From JACMLD01 sp039915085 (GTDB lineage Bacteria > Bacteroidota > Bacteroidia > Chitinophagales > Chitinophagaceae), in the NCBI GenBank assembly GCA_039915085.1, contig JBDSOC010000260.1:1-24522 (forward strand): a stretch of DNA of 24,522 nt. The letters are read 5' to 3'. Position 1 is the first letter of the stretch. Each line of letters begins with the position of its first letter. This document shows positions 7,716 to 14,208 of the stretch, one piece after another. The position numbers were made by a program, and so were the translations under genes. The notes beneath the pieces were generated by a model. It was not told where the DNA came from. It did no database searches and saw nothing but the letters and a program-made list of their open reading frames with translations.

Positions 7716-8189
7716 ATGAAAGCAGCCAGCATCAGTGAAGTTAAAAATGAATTAGGCAACCTTCGCCCTGCGCGTTTGGCAGAATTGTGCCTGTTACTTG
7801 CCAAATATAAAAAAGACAATAAAGAACTGCTCTCCTACCTGTTATTTGAAGAAAATGACATGGCCGCTTATATTGAAAGCGTAAAAAAAGAAATAGATCT
7901 TCAGTTCGCAGAAATCAATATCAGTCATTTGTATTTTGCAAAAAAAAGCCTGCGCAAAATATTGCGTATTACAGGTAAGCACATCCGCTATACCGGCTCC
8001 AAACAGGCAGAAGCAGCATTGTTGATTTATTTTTGTCAGAAACTAAAAAATTCTGGTATCCGCTTTGATACGAGTATAGTCCTTATGAACCTGTACCAGG
8101 CGCAGCTAAAAAAAATCAATATTGCCATAGCCGGCTTTCATGAAGATGAACAATATGATTATTTAAAAGAAATAAAAAAACTTGTTTAG
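7716..8189 (+). CDS. Conserved-looking hypothetical protein, helical
   Basis: A 157-residue cytoplasmic protein with no family I can name with certainty. It is rich in Lys and Leu and predicted mostly alpha-helical. The N-terminal part (LRPARLAELCLLLAKYKKDNKELLSYLLFEE) resembles a HEAT-like or helical-repeat start. The centre holds a basic stretch (KKSLRKILRITGKHIRYTG), and the C-terminus is QYDYLKEIKKLV. A basic helical surface might bind nucleic acid, but no motif proves it. The start is an ATG. It sits between the SET gene and the M1 peptidase gene on the same strand, with gaps of 176 and 76 bases; no terminator is visible in either gap, so some read-through is possible. Confidence 0.78.
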   Translation: MKAASISEVKNELGNLRPARLAELCLLLAKYKKDNKELLSYLLFEENDMAAYIESVKKEIDLQFAEINISHLYFAKKSLRKILRITGKHIRYTGSKQAEAALLIYFCQKLKNSGIRFDTSIVLMNLYQAQLKKINIAIAGFHEDEQYDYLKEIKKLV

Positions 8190-8265
8190 CGCGGGTTTCA
8201 CCATTTGTATAATTCTGTGTATTGCATTATCCGCTTTATTTTATCTTGTCTCTTAAATAGTAGCT

Positions 8266-10155
8266 ATGATTAAATTTCTCTGTTCCGCTATCCTGCTAAT
8301 TATTACGCTTGTACCGGCTGATGCCCAGTCTCTGTATATGCCACGCAATATTGAAAAAGCTTATAAAAATGGCACGCGGTCCGCAGATGGATTGCCCGGC
8401 AAAAAATATTGGCAGAATTTTGGCCGTTATAATATAACTGTGACTGCCGAACCACCCAACCGTACCATAAAAGGAACAGAAGACATTACCTATATTAACA
8501 ATAGTCCGGGCACACTTAACAACCTTGTCATTAAACTCATACTTAATATTCACAAACCCAATGCGCTTCGTTATACCGATGTAAGCGATGCCTATTTTAC
8601 CAATGGCATTCAGATTGATGGACTAACTATTAATGAAAGACCAGTTGAATGGGAAGAACCTCAGGGGCATTTTACATGGCAGGACATACAATTACCCAAT
8701 ATATTATTGCCCCACGATTCCGTAAAGCTTTCTTTTAACTGGCATTACGATGTCTCTTACCAGAGTAATCGTGAAGGCATGATTGATTCAACTACTTTCT
8801 TCCTGGCTTATTTCTATCCCCGTGTGGCTGTATATGATGATTACTATGGCTGGGACAGACTTGACTTTACTGACCAGCAGGAGTTTTATAACGATTTTAA
8901 TGATTATACCCTCAATGTAAAAGTTCCGGATAATTACATTGTATGGGCTACCGGCACACTGCAAAATACAAATGAAGTATTACAACCCGCAGTTGCGAAG
9001 AAATTAACAGCATCTATGACAACAGATGCCATTATAAAGATTGCAACAGCACAGGAACTGGCGGCAAAAAAAATAACGGCACACAATAAGTTTAATACCT
9101 GGCGGTGGACTGCGAATCATATTACTGATGTTGCACTGGGTATAAGTGATCATTTTACCTGGGATGCATCCAGCGTAATGGTTGATGATGCTACCGGCCG
9201 CCGTGCCAGCGTGCAGGCAGCTTATAACGATACCGCCAAAGATTTTCATAGCATGGTGGAATTTGGCCGGCATTCTCTTGACTGGTTATCGCATAAATGG
9301 CCGGGGTTGCCTTATCCATATCCCAAGACAACGATTTTCCAGGGTTATGCAGACATGGAATACCCAATGATGGTAAATGATGGATCGCAGGCGGATCTTA
9401 GTTTTTCAAGGTTTGTTGCCGAACATGAAATTGCGCATACCTGGTTTCCATTTTATATGGGCATCAATGAAGCACGGTATGCTTTTATGGATGAAGGATG
9501 GGCCACCACCTTTGAACTGCTCATTGGTCGCGATGATCTGGGAACCGCCAGGGCGGAAGAATTTTACAAACGTTTCAGGGTAAATACATGGGCTAATGAT
9601 CCTTCAGCTGAAGAAGACCTGCCTGTTATTACGCCGGCTAATGTATTAAGAGGCGCCGCGTATGGTAACAATGCATATGGTAAACCTTCGCTCGGTTACC
9701 TGGCAATGAAAGATCTGCTGGGCGATGAATTATTTAAAAAATGTTTACATGAATATATTGATCACTGGCATGGCAAACATCCTGTTCCATGGGATTTCTT
9801 TTATTCATTCAATACAAGTTCCGGCAAAAATCTTAACTGGTTCTGGACAAACTGGTTTTTTACAAATAATCATATTGATTTTGCAGTACAGCAGGTAGCC
9901 ACGTCTGCTACAGGTTATTCGCTTACAATAAAAAATATTGGCGGATTTCCCGCACCGGCAGATGTAACAGTAAATTATACAGACGGTAGTACAGAAATCT
10001 TTCACCAATCACCGGCTATCTGGAGCAATAATCAGAAAGAAACCATGGTAAATATTGAAACGAAAAAGAAAATAAAAACACTGCGGTTAAATGGCGGTAT
10101 TTTTATGGATGCAGATGAATCCAATAATTCCTGGAGCAACGAAGAAAACAAGTAG
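8266..10155 (+). CDS. Exported M1 family metallopeptidase
   Basis: Zinc aminopeptidase of the M1 (gluzincin) family, 629 residues, with a signal peptide (about 1-21, ending in ADAQ), so probably periplasmic or surface-exposed. An N-terminal beta saddle domain (about 45-250) precedes the catalytic domain. The zinc site is HEIAH at 387-391 followed after exactly 18 residues by E410 in MDEGWATTFE; this is the canonical HExxH-x18-E arrangement. Before it, YADMEYPMMVNDG occupies the place of the family's GAMEN exopeptidase motif but differs from it, as in several Bacteroidota homologues, so exopeptidase specificity is uncertain. A small C-terminal beta domain follows. The start is an ATG. A plausible intrinsic terminator lies about 90 bases after the stop. 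The family call is firm. Confidence 0.93.
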   Translation: MIKFLCSAILLIITLVPADAQSLYMPRNIEKAYKNGTRSADGLPGKKYWQNFGRYNITVTAEPPNRTIKGTEDITYINNSPGTLNNLVIKLILNIHKPNALRYTDVSDAYFTNGIQIDGLTINERPVEWEEPQGHFTWQDIQLPNILLPHDSVKLSFNWHYDVSYQSNREGMIDSTTFFLAYFYPRVAVYDDYYGWDRLDFTDQQEFYNDFNDYTLNVKVPDNYIVWATGTLQNTNEVLQPAVAKKLTASMTTDAIIKIATAQELAAKKITAHNKFNTWRWTANHITDVALGISDHFTWDASSVMVDDATGRRASVQAAYNDTAKDFHSMVEFGRHSLDWLSHKWPGLPYPYPKTTIFQGYADMEYPMMVNDGSQADLSFSRFVAEHEIAHTWFPFYMGINEARYAFMDEGWATTFELLIGRDDLGTARAEEFYKRFRVNTWANDPSAEEDLPVITPANVLRGAAYGNNAYGKPSLGYLAMKDLLGDELFKKCLHEYIDHWHGKHPVPWDFFYSFNTSSGKNLNWFWTNWFFTNNHIDFAVQQVATSATGYSLTIKNIGGFPAPADVTVNYTDGSTEIFHQSPAIWSNNQKETMVNIETKKKIKTLRLNGGIFMDADESNNSWSNEENK

Positions 10156-10244
10156 CAGAAAATTTTTGTTGCCAGGTAAAAGATGCCAGGTTCAATGAGA
10201 CAATTTATAGTTAAAGGTTCTGGCCCATGTCTTTCAGCAAGGGG

Positions 10245-10284
10245 GGTGAGGTAATAATGGCATTCGCCCGGCACCTTTTTTTTT
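10245..10284 (+). terminator. Probable terminator of the M1 peptidase gene
   Basis: An imperfect stem, GGTG-a-GG paired with CC-gg-CACC, is followed by nine T residues on the plus strand. It lies about 90 bases past the M1 stop and before the next gene. The stem is short and bulged, hence moderate confidence. Confidence 0.5.
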
Positions 10285-10363
10285 CATTAAACCTTATTGT
10301 CTTTACATTCTTCCGGTATGGATATTGTTACACCTGCTCTCAAACAAATAATCCATAGAAAAG

Positions 10364-11452
10364 ATGAAACTCTATAGCTGCGCGAAATGCCAGAACCTTT
10401 TATATTTTGAAAATACAGTTTGCCTTAATTGCAGCTCAGCAGTTGGTTTTGATGCCCGGAAATTATCGATGATAACACTGTCCCCTTCCAATGAAAAAGA
10501 ATTTCTTGATATTAATAACGGAGACAAGAAGTATCGTTACTGCGATAATTCCACATTTGCAACCTGCAATTGGCTCATACCAGCAGATCAGGCAGCCGGA
10601 TTTTGCATAGCCTGTGACTTAAACCGAACCATTCCAACTCTTGATAATGAAGAAAATGTTGAACGCTGGAAACGCATTGAAATAGCGAAACACCGCCTTG
10701 TTTATTCATTGTTACGCCTGCGGCTGCCAGTGATAAGTAAGGAAGGTGAAGAAGAAACCGGAATTGCCTTTGATTTTATGGCTGATACTGATCCCAAAAA
10801 TAAAGTAATGACAGGGCATGATCACGGTGTCATCACGCTAAATATTGAGGAAGCCGATGAAAAGCTCAGGGTAAAACACAAATTAGATCTTGGGGAGAGG
10901 TACCGTACATTGCTGGGGCATTTTCGCCACGAAATAGGACACTATTATTGGGAAGTATTTTTTAATAATAACAACACGGGTCTCAAAAATTTCAGGAAAG
11001 TTTTTGGAGATGATTCAACCGACTACGGTAAAGCACTGGAACAATATTATGAAAACGGTGCACCTGCCGACTGGAACAATCATTTTATCAGTCCATATGC
11101 CACTTCACATGCCTGGGAAGATTGGGCCGAGACCTGGGCGCATTTTCTTCATATGATGGATACGCTGGAGACTGCCTACTCATTTGGCATTGCCGTTAAT
11201 CCAAGAAAAGCAAATGACGATCAGCACCTGCAGGCCAATATCAGCCAGGATCCTTATACCATTAATAATTTTGATGAGATCATAAAAATGTGGCTGCCGT
11301 TAACATTTGCGGTCAACAGTTTAAATCGCAGCATGGGGCACCAGGACTTCTATCCATTTATTATTTCGGCAGCAGTTATAGAAAAACTTCGGTTTATACA
11401 TGAAGAAGTAAAGCAATATGCTGCTACCCCACAGGTTAAAATTCAGGTCTAA
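10364..11452 (+). CDS. Zinc-ribbon putative metallopeptidase (DUF2248-like)
   Basis: Predicted cytoplasmic zinc-dependent peptidase, 362 residues. It matches the family annotated as putative zinc-binding metallopeptidase (zinc-ribbon plus Peptidase_Mx type). A zinc ribbon opens the protein with C6xxC9 and C20xxC23; further cysteines occur in YCDNSTFATCNW and GFCIACDLNRT. The catalytic motif RHEIGHYYW places the HExxH at 189-193, and a downstream DWAETWAHFLH segment supplies candidate further ligands. There is no signal peptide. The start is an ATG with AAAG just upstream. It follows the M1 peptidase by 208 bases, with a probable terminator between, so the two are probably separate units. The substrate is unknown. 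The stop codon lies inside the left arm of an inverted repeat shared with the convergent isomerase gene. Confidence 0.88.
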   Translation: MKLYSCAKCQNLLYFENTVCLNCSSAVGFDARKLSMITLSPSNEKEFLDINNGDKKYRYCDNSTFATCNWLIPADQAAGFCIACDLNRTIPTLDNEENVERWKRIEIAKHRLVYSLLRLRLPVISKEGEEETGIAFDFMADTDPKNKVMTGHDHGVITLNIEEADEKLRVKHKLDLGERYRTLLGHFRHEIGHYYWEVFFNNNNTGLKNFRKVFGDDSTDYGKALEQYYENGAPADWNNHFISPYATSHAWEDWAETWAHFLHMMDTLETAYSFGIAVNPRKANDDQHLQANISQDPYTINNFDEIIKMWLPLTFAVNSLNRSMGHQDFYPFIISAAVIEKLRFIHEEVKQYAATPQVKIQV

Positions 11453-11525
11453 AGTTTAAAGCTTTGCTACTGGCATTACTTTTACAGCAACTATACCCAG
11501 GCACAAAAACTTTAAACTTCAGACC
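11446..11525. repeat. Long inverted repeat at a convergent gene junction
   Basis: Arms of 16 bases (11446-11461 and 11510-11525; GGTCTAAAGTTTAAAG against CTTTAAACTTCAGACC) match at 15 of 16 positions around a 48-base loop. The left arm contains the stop codon of the zinc-ribbon peptidase gene, and the right arm ends just before the stop of the isomerase gene. There is no U-run after either arm. It could end or stabilise both transcripts. Confidence 0.65.
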
Positions 11526-11533
11526 CCGCATTC

Positions 11534-12445
11534 TTACTTGTATCCCCAGGCGTTAATAACTTTTAAATCTTCCTTTGCACAATCTATTGGTGCCAGGCCC
11601 TGGTAAGATTCCTGTTCAATAATAAAGAGCGTAGTGCCACCGGATTTTCTACCAAGATCTATTATTTCTTTTACCGGCAAAATGCCTTTACCCAGGATAG
11701 TGCTTTCGTAAGGCTCATGCTGGCCATCAATTTTTATTTCATCTTTTACATGCATGGAGATAAACCTGCCGGGATATTTATTAACAACATCAAGCGCCTT
11801 AGCACCTGCATTGTACATATTGCCAATATCAAGTTGCTGCATCACCAGCGAAGGATCTGTATTTTGAAGGATGATATCAAAAACAGTTGTATCATTCAAT
11901 TTTACGCTGAATTCAAAATCATGGTTATGGTAACCAAACTTCATCCCGGATTTTTTACACAATTCCCCGCTTTTGTTAAATACTTCCATATAACGTACCA
12001 GGTCATCGTAGTTTTTACGCAGGCTGTCATCAAGCCATGGACTAATAACATATTGCTGGCCCATAGCCGCTGCATCAGCTACTGTTTTCTTCCATTCATC
12101 TGTAAAATCTTTTTTTACTGCATCCCAATGTTCTGCATTCATCCTGGTATGTCCGCTGGGCATCTTCAGACCCAGTCCATCCAGTAATGTTTTAAATTCC
12201 TTTTGCGTAAATCCATAAAACTTATGATCAATATAATTGGCATGTTCCACATGTTTATATCCAATACCGGCAAGCTTCTTAAGCGTTCCGGCCGGGTCTT
12301 TTTTCATATCATCCCTTACAGAATAAAGTTGTATACCCAACGTTTCCCGGGCAGCAGTTTCTGCAAAAATATTACCTGGTAATATGCTGGCTGCTGCCAG
12401 TGCTAGTCCTGAATGTTTAATAAAACTTCTTCTTGAATGCTGCAT
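11534..12445 (-). CDS. Tat-exported sugar phosphate isomerase/epimerase (TIM barrel)
   Basis: Xylose-isomerase-like TIM-barrel protein of 303 residues, of the sugar phosphate isomerase/epimerase group. The N-terminus SRRSFIKHSGLALAAASILPG is a twin-arginine export signal, so the protein probably acts in the periplasm. Family landmarks are GIQLYSVRDDM (37-47), GYHNHDFEF (171-179), QLDIGNMYNAG (204-214), SMHVKDE (230-236) and IIEQES (275-280). H174, D206, H232 and E277 are reasonable metal-site candidates. The start is an ATG. It is divergent from the S41 peptidase gene and convergent with the zinc-ribbon peptidase. No sugar-uptake or dehydrogenase gene lies beside it, so the substrate cannot be inferred. 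Family firm, specificity unknown. Confidence 0.9.
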   Translation of the reverse strand: MQHSRRSFIKHSGLALAAASILPGNIFAETAARETLGIQLYSVRDDMKKDPAGTLKKLAGIGYKHVEHANYIDHKFYGFTQKEFKTLLDGLGLKMPSGHTRMNAEHWDAVKKDFTDEWKKTVADAAAMGQQYVISPWLDDSLRKNYDDLVRYMEVFNKSGELCKKSGMKFGYHNHDFEFSVKLNDTTVFDIILQNTDPSLVMQQLDIGNMYNAGAKALDVVNKYPGRFISMHVKDEIKIDGQHEPYESTILGKGILPVKEIIDLGRKSGGTTLFIIEQESYQGLAPIDCAKEDLKVINAWGYK

Positions 12446-12661
12446 GGTTAATTTGTTAATTTATGTATAGATGGTTCCTGGAACTAAATAGTTTACTAAT
12501 TTAAATTTTTTTCAGCGCTAACATGCAAAAAGGTAAATAAATATTCTTTTTGGATAAATTCAGCCGGCAGTCTCCCCGAATGATCTGCTCTTATGGAAAT
12601 TTTTCTTTGCCGCATCTTACTGCTTTTACGGGTACAATAGTAAACAACAAATACATTGCCT

Positions 12662-13702
12662 GTGCGACTATTATTATTTACTGTTTTCCTCCTTTTTACC
12701 GGCGTGCAGACTGTTTACAGCCAGGTTTTAACCAATACTGATACTGTTGCTCTTTCCACTTGTCTTAAAAAAGCGAATGGCCTGCTTGATGAGGCTTTTG
12801 TTTTTATGCAAAAAAATTATTACCGGAAAAATACTGTTGAATGGGCTAGCCTGATAGGTTCTGCCAAAAAAAGGCTTGCCAGTTCTGGTAATTGCAACGA
12901 GACCTATGATATTATAAGCTGGTGTTTCAAAGAGCTTAATGAAACCCATAGCTTTATTATGCCGCCGGCTAAAGCAGCCGTATACAATTATGACACTGCT
13001 GGTATACACAAAAAACCTTCCATTACAGAACTGGTTGGAGATATAAAAGGAGAAATGCCTGAAGATGGCATTGCTTACATAACAGTGCCCTGGGTGAGCA
13101 CTACTGACTCAGCTATATGTACACTTATTGCAGATAGCCTGCAGCAATTAATTGCTACGCTCGATGAAAAAGATCCGAAAGGATGGATTATTGATCTGAG
13201 AAAAAATACAGGAGGCAATTGCTGGCCCATGCTGGCTGGCATCGGGCCGTTGCTTGGTAACGGTGTATGTGGTTATTTTGTAAATGCCAGGGAAAAAATA
13301 CCCATTATATATACGGATGGAGTTGCTTTCCAGGGGAAATATGTACGGTGCAGATCAAGTAAGGGCTATAAAATTAAAGGAGATAAAAAATCAATTATCG
13401 TTTTAACAGGGCATAGAACAGTAAGTTCCGGAGAAATTATTGCCCTGGCGTTTAAGGGAAAGGAACAGGTGTATTTTTATGGAGAACCAACAGCCGGTTA
13501 TACTACCGCCAATGCTACTTATACTTTATCTGACAACTCTATGCTTGTATTAACTGTATGCATGGAAGCTGACCGTACGGGTAAAATCTGTGAAGGCAGC
13601 ATTATACCCGATGAAACCATTACCAGGGAAACGCATCCGGGTGCTGCAGATCCTGCAAGGGCTGCAGCTATCATGTGGCTCAACAGCCAACCGGTAAAAT
13701 AA
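12662..13702 (+). CDS. Exported S41 family peptidase (C-terminal processing protease-like)
   Basis: Serine peptidase of the S41 (tail-specific/tricorn-core) fold, about 346 residues. A signal peptide (RLLLFTVFLLFTGVQTVYSQ) directs export. An N-terminal helical cap (about 30-95) precedes the catalytic core: GIAYITVPW, then WIIDLRKNTGGNCWPML (the substrate-carrying GGN loop), and VLTGHRTVSSGEIIALAF, in which the Ser of the TVSSGE motif (about 253-258) is the presumed nucleophile. The closing GSIIPDETI segment is typical of the family. No PDZ domain is visible. No ATG is available: an in-frame stop lies at 12641 and the choices are TTG at 12656 or GTG at 12662. I prefer the GTG because it gives a standard basic start to the signal peptide. 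The substrate is unknown. Confidence 0.87.
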   Translation: MRLLLFTVFLLFTGVQTVYSQVLTNTDTVALSTCLKKANGLLDEAFVFMQKNYYRKNTVEWASLIGSAKKRLASSGNCNETYDIISWCFKELNETHSFIMPPAKAAVYNYDTAGIHKKPSITELVGDIKGEMPEDGIAYITVPWVSTTDSAICTLIADSLQQLIATLDEKDPKGWIIDLRKNTGGNCWPMLAGIGPLLGNGVCGYFVNAREKIPIIYTDGVAFQGKYVRCRSSKGYKIKGDKKSIIVLTGHRTVSSGEIIALAFKGKEQVYFYGEPTAGYTTANATYTLSDNSMLVLTVCMEADRTGKICEGSIIPDETITRETHPGAADPARAAAIMWLNSQPVK

Positions 13703-13730
13703 AAACATTTGTCTATATCTGTTAAATACA

Positions 13731-13761
13731 AAAGGGTATCGTATTGAATACGACACCCTTT
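13731..13761. terminator. Strong bidirectional terminator
   Basis: A 14-base inverted repeat (AAAGGGTATCGTAT / ATACGACACCCTTT, one mismatched pair, 3-base loop) lies between the convergent S41 peptidase and small His/Met-rich gene. A and T tracts flank it on both sides, so it should terminate both transcripts. Confidence 0.85.
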
Positions 13762-13785
13762 CATAAAAGTAAATTATAGTTTAGA

Positions 13786-13971
13786 CTATGATTTTGTACT
13801 GTCTTTTTTCATTTTACCAGCCTTATGATGCATAGTAGAATCAGATTTCATTTTATGCATGGTAGAATCTCCCTGCATTTTTTTGTGCTGCATTTTATGC
13901 TTTGTTGAATCCTGAGCATGTAAAGATGCGGCACCTGCAAGTAAAAACATTCCTAAGATTAACTTTTTCAT
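13786..13971 (-). CDS. Small secreted Lys/His/Met-rich protein with DST repeats
   Basis: A 61-residue protein with a clear signal peptide (residues 1-20, MKKLILGMFLLAGAASLHAQ). The mature 41 residues are extremely biased: 11 Lys, 5 His and 6 Met, with no Cys, no aromatic residue and almost no hydrophobics other than Met. The tripeptide DST recurs at residues 21, 35, 44 and 57, each usually followed by (K/M)HKM or MHHK, giving an irregular tandem repeat. Such Met/His patterns are seen in copper or silver binding periplasmic proteins, so metal binding is a reasonable guess, but the high lysine content also fits a polyanion-binding or disordered role. It starts at an ATG, with a TAnnTTTG element about 50 bases upstream and a strong terminator downstream, all of which suggests a real monocistronic gene. 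Confidence 0.75.
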   Translation of the reverse strand: MKKLILGMFLLAGAASLHAQDSTKHKMQHKKMQGDSTMHKMKSDSTMHHKAGKMKKDSTKS

Positions 13972-14020
13972 TGTATAAAATTTATTTTTTTAAAAGTGGA
14001 GACTTGATTTAATATATAAA

Positions 14021-14028
14021 CAAAAATA
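14021..14028 (-). promoter_or_regulatory. Possible -7 element for the small DST-repeat gene
   Basis: TATTTTTG on the minus strand fits the Bacteroidota -7 consensus TAnnTTTG and lies 50 bases before the start codon. No TTG or TTTG is found at the usual distance further upstream, so this is only a half-match. Confidence 0.3.
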
Positions 14029-14208
14029 ATGCCTGTATTTAAAAATATTCAGGTTAACAATTAAACAGCTTTTTTGTAGAAAATCCACCTCAAAAAAATG
14101 CAGTAAAAGACAACATGATAAAATGCCTTACACCTGAAGATAACAATCCGCCGGTTCGGGTGGAGCTGGCAAGATTAAGACAGTATAGTGTAGAACGAAT
14201 AAATAAAA

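Noticed and set aside
7120..8189. SET protein plus helical hypothetical as a defence or toxin-antitoxin system
   Set aside because: The genes are 176 bases apart, neither has toxin or nuclease motifs, and nothing around them suggests a mobile or defence island.
11717..12187. 156-codon frame on the plus strand
   Set aside because: It is fully antisense to the Tat-exported isomerase, which has strong family motifs; its residues (many I, H, K, F) look like a mirror-strand shadow.
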